Positions 1 through 9,359 of a stretch of DNA of 47,517 bases are shown piece by piece. The translations under genes were made by a program, and so were the position numbers. How positions within the stretch are numbered: position 1 is the stretch's first letter; each line of letters begins with the position of its first letter. Origin of the DNA: an uncultured Acholeplasmatales bacterium (GTDB lineage Bacteria; Bacillota_I; Bacilli_A; ML615J-28; CAG-698); the NCBI GenBank assembly GCA_937877075.1, contig CALEGD010000080.1, forward strand, positions 1 to 47,517, given 5' to 3'. The notes under the pieces were generated by a model that saw only the letters and a program-made list of their open reading frames with translations, searched no databases and was not told the origin of the DNA.

Positions 1-3000
1 TAAAACAAGAGGCTTTTATAAACATTTCAATTCACGCATCCATGTAGGATGCGACTTAAACAAGAGCGTTTGCTAAATGAGGTAAACCAATATTTCAATT
101 CACGCATCCATGTAGGATGCGACATCAACCTTTCGGTAAGCGACATACAGCTGTACCGATTTCAATTCACGCATCCATGTAGGATGCGACTCAATTCGCT
201 AATAACTCTGTCAGTTATATTATTAATTTCAATTCACGCATCCATGTAGGATGCGACTGCTGGAGTTTGGATAGATGGTTATGGAGCAATAATTTCAATT
301 CACGCATCCATGTAGGATGCGACCAAAATCCATAAAACCACCTCTCTTTAATCGTATATTTCAATTCACGCATCCATGTAGGATGCGACCCGCTACACGA
401 TAGGCATTGACTTAGGCAACAATATTTCAATTCACGCATCCATGTAGGATGCGACTCTAATCGCTTGTCCATCCAAAATAGATATTGCAATTTCAATTCA
501 CGCATCCATGTAGGATGCGACGTTTTTTATTTCTGGGTCTACATCTGGAGTTGCAAATTTCAATTCACGCATCCATGTAGGATGCGACGATAGGTCTCGG
601 TCTGGCTAGTCCAAATGTAAAGTATTTCAATTCACGCATCCATGTAGGATGCGACTCGTGAGTTTATTGTTGTAAGAGTTGAAAATGGTATTTCAATTCA
701 CGCATCCATGTAGGATGCGACTGGCAAACGGTTTTAGGTTCTACTCTTGGAGCCGATTTCAATTCACGCATCCATGTAGGATGCGACTAAACAAACCGAG
801 AGATATGGACTCTGCCCTAAATTTCAATTCACGCATCCATGTAGGATGCGACTCTCCTTTTTGCTGCTTCCACTTTAATTTGAGTATATTTCAATTCACG
901 CATCCATGTAGGATGCGACAATATCTTGATGAGTCATTCTTCGCACCAACTGTAATTTCAATTCACGCATCCATGTAGGATGCGACTCAATATCATTCTT
1001 TCGAAGTTTCGCAATATCGAATTTCAATTCACGCATCCATGTAGGATGCGACGAGGTCTTAGAACTTTTAACCAAGTTCGCAAGAGATTTCAATTCACGC
1101 ATCCATGTAGGATGCGACAACAATAATAATAATCAATCGAACGGTTATCAGGATTTCAATTCACGCATCCATGTAGGATGCGACGAAAGCGGCGATCTAC
1201 TGCAGGGTTTCCACGGATATTTCAATTCACGCATCCATGTAGGACGCGACCTAAAATCTTAATTGTGTGATAATAAGATCCAACCGATTTCAATTCACGC
1301 ATCCATGTAGGATGCGACGTTGGTTCGCTAATGATTGCTAAAGCAGCAGAAATTTCAATTCACGCATCCATGTAGGATGCGACTAATATCACCCTAAAAC
1401 CAATAAAGTTATGAATATATTTCAATTCACGCATCCATGTAGGATGCGACTAAATTGACAGTAAAACAAGAGGCTTTTATAAACATTTCAATTCACGCAT
1501 CCATGTAGGATGCGACGTTGAACTTGATACTATCCCAGATACTACAGGACTTATTTCAATTCACGCATCCATGTAGGATGCGACGTTGAATACTTCTACT
1601 ACATTGTTCCCATTCCATTATTTCAATTCACGCATCCATGTAGGATGCGACATAATCACAATGAGGACAATAACTAACATAATTGGATTTCAATTCACGC
1701 ATCCATGTAGGATGCGACGGTATAGCAAAAACTCCGCATATCAGATAGGATCTATTTCAATTCACGCATCCATGTAGGATGCGACTCCATCCAAGTATCA
1801 GATACAATCGCTAACGGATATTTCAATTCACGCATCCATGTAGGATGCGACTTATTGGTTTTAGGGTGATATTATGTATAAAAGTATTTCAATTCACGCA
1901 TCCATGTAGGATGCGACTTGAGAAGATACACGAAATCATCATTTATAATCGAATTTCAATTCACGCATCCATGTAGGATGCGACCTAAGTCATCAAACAG
2001 ATCGAGTTTGCCAGTAAAATTTCAATTCACGCATCCATGTAGGATGCGACCTAGATATATTCCGACTATTGCAGATTTGATAAACATTTCAATTCACGCA
2101 TCCATGTAGGATGCGACAAGTTTAGTCCGTTAATCCTAGATTTTATTAAATGAATTTCAATTCACGCATCCATGTAGGATGCGACGCCTTTCGGATATCT
2201 TCTTGGAGTTCTTTATCCGATTTCAATTCACGCATCCATGTAGGATGCGACGATTACTGAGTCGGCATCCGATGTTCCCATATCATTTCAATTCACGCAT
2301 CCATGTAGGATGCGACTTGGATCTAAACTATAAAGTTTCCCTTGATGCGGAATTTCAATTCACGCATCCATGTAGGATGCGACTGTCGACTACATTTCTT
2401 CTTGCAACTCCAGATGTTATTTCAATTCACGCATCCATGTAGGATGCGACAAGAAATACGGAATACAAACGAGGGGCATGAGAATTTCAATTCACGCATC
2501 CATGTAGGATGCGACCCTCCCTTGAGATGTAAGTTCTGTAATCCGATTTTATTTCAATTCACGCATCCATGTAGGATGCGACCGATTTCATTAAGATTTA
2601 CTGCTTGTCTGATTTTAATTTCAATTCACGCATCCATGTAGGATGCGACTCTGGTTCTGGTTGCTGTTGCGGAGTTTCTTCAGATTTCAATTCACGCATC
2701 CATGTAGGATGCGACCAAATTATACTGCTATGAAAGGTACCGTTGCTGCATTTCAATTCACGCATCCATGTAGGATGCGACTTAAAAGCTTCTGGTTCTG
2801 TGCTTGCATTAGACATTTCAATTCACGCATCCATGTAGGATGCGACACCAATGCATCATGGCAGTAATTATGAGGAGTTTTGATTTCAATTCACGCATCC
2901 ATGTAGGATGCGACGTTTTAGGTTCTACTCTTGGGGCAGGAATGATCGATATTTCAATTCACGCATCCATGTAGGATGCGACGGTATTAGAGGAGTCGCC

Positions 3001-4426
3001 GAAGGAGTTATCTTTGATTTCAATTCACGCATCCATGTAGGATGCGACCAAACGTCGGAAGTGATGAAGTTAGTAAAGCGGTTATTTCAATTCACGCATC
3101 CATGTAGGATGCGACTATATTGGCGATTTTGATGTATTTATAGGCGATATTTCAATTCACGCATCCATGTAGGATGCGACAATGTTATGTTGATATTTCA
3201 ATTCACGCATCCATGTAGGATGCGACCACCATCTACAAAATAATCCGATGTATGCCCAGAATTTCAATTCACGCATCCATGTAGGATGCGACATGCCAAT
3301 AATCTTGGATATGACGAGGTCATACGAATTTCAATTCACGCATCCATGTAGGATGCGACCCTATCCGTTAGCATATAGTTTTTATCGTTGTATATTTCAA
3401 TTCACGCATCCATGTAGGATGCGACAAAGACACACAACCCACAGCTGCCGATTATGGCAATTTCAATTCACGCATCCATGTAGGATGCGACTTTCTTTAA
3501 TTGTATTGCTTGGAGAGGGACAGCGATTTCAATTCACGCATCCATGTAGGATGCGACTGACGTTTACGAAGCTGAGGCAACAGAAGCAAATATTTCAATT
3601 CACGCATCCATGTAGGATGCGACTTATCGTCTTTGTAGAGCATCATGTAAAAGGTAATTTCAATTCACGCATCCATGTAGGATGCGACTCTGGTTCTGGT
3701 TGCTGTTGCGGAGTTTCTTCAGATTTCAATTCACGCATCCATGTAGGATGCGACCTACTCCAGTTGATTATATCCCAGAAGGCTTGATGATTTCAATTCA
3801 CGCATCCATGTAGGATGCGACTGGGACAGGTTTTGATGTTATTGACATAGTTTGGATTTCAATTCACGCATCCATGTAGGATGCGACGTGTCGCTTGATA
3901 CTTCGTCTTTCAATTTATACATCGATTTCAATTCACGCATCCATGTAGGATGCGACGATACATCTGAGTTTGATAAAGAAATTGAGAAGCGGATTTCAAT
4001 TCACGCATCCATGTAGGATGCGACGGTTTGCTTTAAAGAAAAAACTAACTACTACAACAATTTCAATTCACGCATCCATGTAGGATGCGACGACCAATGC
4101 ATCATGGCAGTAATTATGAGGAGTTTTGATTTCAATTCACGCATCCATGTAGGATGCGACCTTATCGAGAGTAAATGATTTAACAACCGTAATGATTTCA
4201 ATTCACGCATCCATGTAGGATGCGACAAGTAAATATACCCAAAAAACATTCTAATCTCTAATTTCAATTCACGCATCCATGTAGGATGCGACCCTTTACG
4301 TTATCATCAAAAAAACTTGTTGTTTGATATTTCAATTCACGCATCCATGTAGGATGCGACAGGTAATATGTCAGTTGACACTGACTTGTCTCGCATTTCA
4401 ATTCACGCATCCATGTAGGATGCGAC
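1..4426 (-). CRISPR. Type I-C CRISPR array, 67 repeats, runs off left edge
   Basis: I count 67 copies of a 32-bp repeat, the first at 24-55 and the last at 4395-4426, separated by 66 complete spacers of mostly 33-37 nt. Positions 1-23 are the end of one more spacer, so the array continues outside the window. Read on the minus strand the repeat starts GTCGCATCC, ends GAATTGAAAT and holds the inverted arms GCATCC/GGATGC, the form typical of subtype I-C. One repeat (1219-1250) has a T-to-C change at 1245 that turns a stem A-U pair into a G-U pair on the RNA strand. One spacer (3181-3194) is only 14 nt. The leader and cas genes lie to the right, so spacers at high coordinates are the most recent and transcription runs leftward. 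Spacers at 2650-2683 and 3689-3722 are identical. Those at 2847-2882 and 4092-4128 share one end, and 1-23 matches 1462-1484. Confidence 0.99.
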
Positions 4427-4587
4427 AGCTAGAAATTATGATTTTTTAATCATAAGATCCAACAAAATTAATAATAATTGTTTAGTTTTATTGTTTCTTT
4501 AAGTTATGCAACAAATAAAAGAAGAAATTTTGAAGTTTCTGAGTGCGAAAATCAACTTGTTTCAATGAGAGCTATAGGTTCGCACTT
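4427..4587 (-). promoter_or_regulatory. CRISPR leader
   Basis: This AT-rich 161-bp stretch lies between the cas2 stop and the newest repeat and has no ORF, so it is where the array promoter and the integration signals should be. Two structures are visible. A perfect palindrome at 4436-4455 has 8-bp arms TTATGATT/AATCATAA around a TTTT centre and begins 10 bp from the first repeat. A wider inverted repeat pairs AGTGCGAA at 4542-4549 with TTCGCACT at 4579-4586, directly after cas2. I do not see a clear sigma-A promoter. The assignment rests on position. Confidence 0.85.
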
Positions 4588-4878
4588 TCAAATTATCAAG
4601 GTGTCATCAAATCTGTAACTTTGCTTTGCACCAATTTGTTGTACTTTCTTATCATAATTATCCCCAAGCCTATAAAAACGTAAGCTGTCCATATTCCTAT
4701 CAATTACATCTGTTAATTGCTTTTTAATAATTAAAAACTCAGCTTCATTTACTTTACATTCAAATACAGAATTCTGAACTCTTTGTCCATAATTTGTACA
4801 TATTTTTGCTACTTTGCGTAGTCTATTTTTACCATTATCTGAAGTTACATTAATATCATAGGTTATTAGCAGTATCAT
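4588..4878 (-). CDS. cas2: Cas2 endoribonuclease-fold adaptation protein
   Basis: Cas2 forms the core of the Cas1-Cas2 spacer integrase. The 96-aa product begins MILLITYDIN, the beta-alpha-beta ferredoxin-fold opening of Cas2 with its conserved Asp (TYDI), and contains YGQRVQNSVFEC and SLRFYRLGDN, both standard for I-C Cas2. The same frame is open 17 codons further upstream, but I place the start at 4878 because AAGGTGGAG sits just before this ATG and family members start here. It begins 10 bp after the cas1 stop and ends TGA. It is the last gene of the cas operon and is followed directly by the leader. Confidence 0.97.
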   Translation of the reverse strand: MILLITYDINVTSDNGKNRLRKVAKICTNYGQRVQNSVFECKVNEAEFLIIKKQLTDVIDRNMDSLRFYRLGDNYDKKVQQIGAKQSYRFDDTLII

Positions 4879-4888
4879 ATCTCCACCT

Positions 4889-5920
4889 TTACTTCCAAAA
4901 AAATGGAGGATATTGATCGAGATCACCACGAAGATGCCTAGCTAGTAATAAAGCTTGTGAATAAGGTACCAACCCCCAAGATATTTTTTCATTTAAATAT
5001 GGATGGGTTAATTTATCTTGCTTATTTTTCTGCCATTCACTTATGAAAGTTCTTCTTGCATCATCATTAATGTAAACTGATTTATTTTCATTTATTTCAA
5101 AATCATCTGCATGAAGTTGCTTTCGGTTAATTAAAGATAAAACAAAACGGTCTGCTATTGGCGCTCTTAACTCCTCAATCAAATCATTTGCAAGTGAAGC
5201 TCTTCCGGGGCGGTCTTGATGCATAAATCCAACATAGGGATCTAATCCGACAGTTTCTAAAGCAGCTTTAATATCATTTGATAATAGTGTATACGCAAAA
5301 GATAATAGACTATTCACCCTATTCTCTGGAGGTCTTTTACTTCTTTCATGGAAAAAGAAATTTTCTTTTTGATTTAAAATCATATGATCAAACTGCCGGA
5401 AATAAACAACCTGTGAAGCACCTTCATAACCTCGCAATTGTTCTAAACTCTTACTAATTGCAATTTCACGCATGAATTCACTGAGTGATGATGAAGCTTT
5501 CTCCATAATATTCACTGGTATTCTTAATGGATATTGTCTAATGTAACGCTCCAACTGCCATTTTTCGTTGTATACTTTCCCTAAGATAAAATTTCTAGAA
5601 ATCTTAAGACTTTCTTCTTCTACATCGGAAATACGATATTGTTTTTTTCTAAGTAGAACATTTCCTCGAGTTTCTCCTACAACTCTTGCATAAAATCTAC
5701 CAGATGGAGTAAGAAAACAAACAGAAATATTTAGGTCAACACATTTTCCCATCAACGAAGGACTCATCCCCAGATTTGAAAAGCAAACAATTCCTTCTAA
5801 ATTATGTAATGGATATCTTGCTATAACACTATTTTCTGCTCTAATAGTGACATTTTCACCATCTAAACCTAGATACACATCAGGCTTTGTTATAAAAAGC
5901 ATATTTAATAGTTGTTTCAT
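4889..5920 (-). CDS. cas1: Cas1 integrase (type I-C)
   Basis: Cas1 is the metal-dependent integrase that inserts new spacers at the leader end with Cas2. The 343-aa length is normal for I-C. The metal ligands are visible as E166 in RGYEGA, H234 in GFMHQDRPGR and D246/E249 in ANDLIEE. The N-terminal beta-domain carries YLGLDGENVTI. The start ATG at 5920 overlaps the cas4 stop by 4 bp (ATGA), so cas4 and cas1 are translationally coupled. The C-terminus WGLVPYSQALLLARHLRGDL is intact. Nothing suggests loss of function, and recent duplicate or overlapping spacers in the array fit an active adaptation module. Confidence 0.99.
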   Translation of the reverse strand: MKQLLNMLFITKPDVYLGLDGENVTIRAENSVIARYPLHNLEGIVCFSNLGMSPSLMGKCVDLNISVCFLTPSGRFYARVVGETRGNVLLRKKQYRISDVEEESLKISRNFILGKVYNEKWQLERYIRQYPLRIPVNIMEKASSSLSEFMREIAISKSLEQLRGYEGASQVVYFRQFDHMILNQKENFFFHERSKRPPENRVNSLLSFAYTLLSNDIKAALETVGLDPYVGFMHQDRPGRASLANDLIEELRAPIADRFVLSLINRKQLHADDFEINENKSVYINDDARRTFISEWQKNKQDKLTHPYLNEKISWGLVPYSQALLLARHLRGDLDQYPPFFWK

Positions 5921-6585
5921 TCGGAAATCCTCCTATCGATATATTCATTTACCTTTTTGTTTTTGTTTAATTCAGGCAAACAAATATGTCTTAAAGAACA
6001 CGACTTACACTTATTACCAGTTTTTACTTTAGGTGTGTATTCACGGTCCATATAGGAATGCATTTCCTTTACTGTTCGAATCATTTGTTGACGAAGTTCT
6101 TCTGAAAATTTCACTTCTTCTCTTCTTCTTGTCTCAAAGTAGAAAAGAAAACCCTTTTCAATTCGAGTAGCCAACATTTCTTCTAAACAAAAAGCTTCAG
6201 CCATCAGTTGAAGATTATCAGAATTATCTTCTTTTGGCCTTCCACGTTTATATTCGATTAATGTAACTAAAAAATTAGCATCGTATCTAGGAATATAAAT
6301 TCCCTGATCTGCTCGATTAAATTCTACGACATCACATTTTCCTGTAATACCTAATGTTCGTGATTTAACCGGTAAAGCACGAACCGTTATAGTATCATTG
6401 CGTTTTTCATGAATTTCTGGATTATCTACTCTTTCATGTTTGATTTCTCCGTCAATAGTAAAATAATTATCTTCCCATTGTTGCTCAATATGGATTAAAG
6501 CCCACTGTCTTCGGCAAAATGCGAAATGTTGGATTCCAGAAATCATAAGAAAATCATCTTCTTTATAGTCCTTCAATTGTTTCAA
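5917..6585 (-). CDS. cas4: Cas4 nuclease, PAM-selecting adaptation factor
   Basis: Cas4 is a RecB-like Fe-S exonuclease that trims prespacers and sets PAM choice and orientation in type I-C. The 222-aa protein has the four [4Fe-4S] cysteines, C24 (FAFCRRQW) near the N-terminus and C193, C196, C202 (CKSCSLRHIC) at the C-terminus. The nuclease residues are D85 in GKCDVVEF and E111/K113 in EYKRG. The gene overlaps the 3' end of cas7 by 23 bp and cas1 by 4 bp. A second in-frame Met at residue 14 is possible, but the EDDFLMISGIQHF stretch is conserved in family members, which supports the longer form. Confidence 0.98.
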   Translation of the reverse strand: MKQLKDYKEDDFLMISGIQHFAFCRRQWALIHIEQQWEDNYFTIDGEIKHERVDNPEIHEKRNDTITVRALPVKSRTLGITGKCDVVEFNRADQGIYIPRYDANFLVTLIEYKRGRPKEDNSDNLQLMAEAFCLEEMLATRIEKGFLFYFETRRREEVKFSEELRQQMIRTVKEMHSYMDREYTPKVKTGNKCKSCSLRHICLPELNKNKKVNEYIDRRISE

Positions 6586-7423
6586 CCAGAAGACCTTTTT
6601 CCCTTAACTGAGAAAGTTTCTCCTCGTTTAATTTGATTATGTAATTTTCAAATTTTGTTGGTTTAATATTATCATTTTTAATCTCTATTTCAACTAAATC
6701 ATGAATCTTTGCGCTTGAGGTTACTCCTATCTTTGAGGGATGGGTAAACCAATAAACTTGTTTAACCTCCATGCTCCCTTCTGGTCTAGCAGATGATGCA
6801 TCATTAACAAATAGGGAACGAAAAGTTTCTTTCATCACTTCAGCATCCTCTTTTGAAAAACCAGTCTTTTCTGCAAAATAAGGATTGATACTTCCCTTTA
6901 CTTTATATACACCAAACTCTACAAAATGTTTGGTTCCCATAGTATCAGAAGAACGGGATCCGCCTTCTTTTACTTGCATTCCATTGGTGCTTCTGGTTAT
7001 TTGCATACTAATAACATCAACCGGACTTAAGCTCTTAGCCAAAGAAATAGATACCGGTCCACGAATTCCGATTGAGCGTTTTTGAAAAGTCATTACCTGT
7101 CCAAAACTCCGAACATCAATCCATTTTTCACATGATTCAAGATATACTTGATCATCTGAATCATCTTTCTTAAACTCAACATTAAATCTTTCTTCCAAAG
7201 ACTTTTTACCATCTTCAATACGATCGTTAGATTGAACAAAAATGGAATGACCCATATCTTGGAGACGATTCCTGATTTTTCTCTTAATGCATACATCGCT
7301 TACCTCACCATAACCATCATAATCTGTTCTTGGCATATTTCCATTTAAAGGATCCCCATTGGGATTTGCATCTTGAACAGTAAAAAACATCACAAAATCA
7401 ATTTTTTTCTCTAAATTACTCAT
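6563..7423 (-). CDS. cas7: Cas7 (Csd2) backbone subunit of I-C Cascade
   Basis: Cas7 polymerises along the crRNA spacer to form the Cascade backbone. The 286-aa product begins with a hallmark Csd2 stretch (DANPNGDPLNGNMPRTDYDG, then SDVCIKRKIRNRLQ) and keeps the central GPVSISLAKSLSP and RPEGSMEVKQVYWF segments of the family. A GGAGG site precedes the ATG at 7423. It lies three bases after the cas8c stop and its end overlaps cas4. The length is normal and no disruptions are seen. Confidence 0.98.
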   Translation of the reverse strand: MSNLEKKIDFVMFFTVQDANPNGDPLNGNMPRTDYDGYGEVSDVCIKRKIRNRLQDMGHSIFVQSNDRIEDGKKSLEERFNVEFKKDDSDDQVYLESCEKWIDVRSFGQVMTFQKRSIGIRGPVSISLAKSLSPVDVISMQITRSTNGMQVKEGGSRSSDTMGTKHFVEFGVYKVKGSINPYFAEKTGFSKEDAEVMKETFRSLFVNDASSARPEGSMEVKQVYWFTHPSKIGVTSSAKIHDLVEIEIKNDNIKPTKFENYIIKLNEEKLSQLREKGLLVETIEGL

Positions 7424-7426
7424 TCT

Positions 7427-9358
7427 TTATTCCTCCCTTTCTTTCCCATTTTCATTTTTTTTATAGAATTCCTGTATTTGAGCGTAATAACCGAATATAA
7501 AGTCTTCGTTTAACGCCCTATTTTTTTCTTGGTTGAAATTCGTAAGATTACTAAGTTCATTCACAATATCAGTTAATAACTTATCATAGTAGATTACAGA
7601 TCCGAGATTACTCTTCTTCAGGCGTTCTTTATAAGGCCTAACTTTTTCTTCTATAATCCGTAAAGTTCTTGCAGGGGTTTTTGTATACGCTGTCCAGAGA
7701 CGCTCTGCATTTGTAGCACGCTTTTCCTCACTTCCAGATCCCCTAAGGGTATCTTTCTCCATTTTTTCATAGATGGCTAATAGCCTTCCATATAAATAAC
7801 TTCTGTTTTTATTATTGGAATCCAGCAACTCTCTCACCTCACTTTTATTTTGATAATCCATTTGATATTTTTTAAAAATAGAACATCCTATAGACAGTAC
7901 ATAATTCCATGTTTTATTATAAGAATTCCTATTACAAAGATTTTCAAACATTCTGCCTTTAAGATCCAATGGCAATCTTTTTTTCTCTAGAATGCATGGA
8001 AGCAATCGCTCAACTGTCTTTGTCCTCAACTTCGAATTCTTACATTCGATGTATCCCTTTTCATTCTCCATTCCGAAAATAGCATCTGCATACCGGAAAA
8101 GAGAAGGTGTCTCTTTTGCCAATAGTTTTTTTCTAAAAAAGGACCAATTTGTTGTATTGTACCATTCTTCAATTCGTTGAAATAAATCAGCTTTAGGTAG
8201 TTCCCTGAAGTATTTGACAGATATTCGACCATTTGATATCTTGTCCAAAATCATAATATAGAATTTTCCGTCAGGATTAATATCTCTCTTCTTTCCGGTC
8301 ATATAATCACTGATAGCCGATGATACAATTCCACCAAACGTCTTTAGATTTGAATCATCATCATCCTCGTCGTCCATATCATCATAAGGCGAGATAGTAT
8401 TCGTTAAAATTACTGATTCCTTATTTCCTATGTCGTCAGAAAACCAATTAATTAGAAAACAAGATTCTCCTATTTTCTTTCTATTTTGAATATTTTCTAA
8501 GAAGTATTTTAGCATTAGATGGATCTTTTGAGAGACTTCATAGCCTATGTGGACTATTTCTTCTCCTTCATTAAATCTACCAAAATAGGTTTCATTATGA
8601 TTACTGATTGAAATAAGTTTTGCATTTCCCATCAAACCCCGATGTCTAGAGACACAATATGTTTCTTCACCGGATATATCACATTTTTCTTTAGGCAGTT
8701 TTAAATTTTTTTCTCTAATGTAATTAATATAATTTTGATGGATTCCACTATCAGTACCTACTGATAAATTTGCTTGGGTGGATAATTCCGTTTCTATCGT
8801 AAAGGTTACAAATGTTTTCTCTAGTTGAACTATTTTTTTTGATTTTTCTCCTGGATTTAAAACAATAGAGTAATCACTTTCTACAATGTAATCGCTTCCT
8901 GAAAAAAGTGATGCAATACAATCATTTAAAATGGTTTCTTGTCTCAGGTATTCTGAAACAACTTTTAATAAATGATTTGAGTGTCCAGCTTCCATATAGC
9001 TTAACCAGTCATTCAAGACATTAATATATTCCTGATGTTTTTCAGAATCGAATTCTTTTGACAAATATGACAATTCATCACATAGAGGATGAGGCGCAAT
9101 TTTTGAACCTGAACGAATGATTGAATTTTCAGTTACCGGAAATATAACAATCTGATCTTTTGGTACAAATTCCGCTTTAATAAATTTACTATTTTCTGAC
9201 AGTGTGACCTCTACCAGATCATATGCTCCAGCTGACCTTTTGTTAGAGTGATAAACTGGTAATAAAATAGTTTGTTGATTAAGCACATCAGTTCGATCGA
9301 CCATATTGTTTTCAAGTGCCGTATTATAAGTATTATATAAGGCATTTAATAAACTCAT
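7427..9358 (-). CDS. cas8c: Cas8c (Csd1) large subunit of I-C Cascade
   Basis: Cas8c recognises the PAM and recruits Cas3. In I-C systems an internal start also gives the Cas11-like small subunit. The product is about 643 aa, within the usual range, and starts MSLLNALYNTY. An in-frame TTG three codons upstream is less likely because AGGAGG lies 9 bases before the ATG at 9358 and abuts the TTG. Family traits seen are the C-terminal NAERLWTAYTKTPARTLRIIEE region, the LSIGCSIFKKY helix and the KCDISGEETYCVSRHRGLMG segment with its Cys pair. The start follows the cas5 stop after one base. Candidate internal starts for Cas11c exist in the last third, but I cannot pick one. Confidence 0.96.
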   Translation of the reverse strand: MSLLNALYNTYNTALENNMVDRTDVLNQQTILLPVYHSNKRSAGAYDLVEVTLSENSKFIKAEFVPKDQIVIFPVTENSIIRSGSKIAPHPLCDELSYLSKEFDSEKHQEYINVLNDWLSYMEAGHSNHLLKVVSEYLRQETILNDCIASLFSGSDYIVESDYSIVLNPGEKSKKIVQLEKTFVTFTIETELSTQANLSVGTDSGIHQNYINYIREKNLKLPKEKCDISGEETYCVSRHRGLMGNAKLISISNHNETYFGRFNEGEEIVHIGYEVSQKIHLMLKYFLENIQNRKKIGESCFLINWFSDDIGNKESVILTNTISPYDDMDDEDDDDSNLKTFGGIVSSAISDYMTGKKRDINPDGKFYIMILDKISNGRISVKYFRELPKADLFQRIEEWYNTTNWSFFRKKLLAKETPSLFRYADAIFGMENEKGYIECKNSKLRTKTVERLLPCILEKKRLPLDLKGRMFENLCNRNSYNKTWNYVLSIGCSIFKKYQMDYQNKSEVRELLDSNNKNRSYLYGRLLAIYEKMEKDTLRGSGSEEKRATNAERLWTAYTKTPARTLRIIEEKVRPYKERLKKSNLGSVIYYDKLLTDIVNELSNLTNFNQEKNRALNEDFIFGYYAQIQEFYKKNENGKEREE

Positions 9359-9359
9359 A

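Noticed and set aside
49..4276. Many open frames of 60-180 codons crossing the array on both strands (for example 3248-3787)
   Set aside because: They repeat the same translated CRISPR unit (FQFTHPCRMR, SHPTWMRELK, NSRIHVGCD) and arise because the 32-bp repeat has no stop in these frames. They have no ribosome sites and are not genes.
1273..4463. Spacer 1251-1286 shares 12 nt with the leader (ATAAGATCCAAC at 1273-1284 and 4452-4463), suggesting self-targeting
   Set aside because: Twelve bases in AT-rich sequence among 66 spacers is not far from chance, the rest of the spacer does not match, and the match is too short for cleavage.
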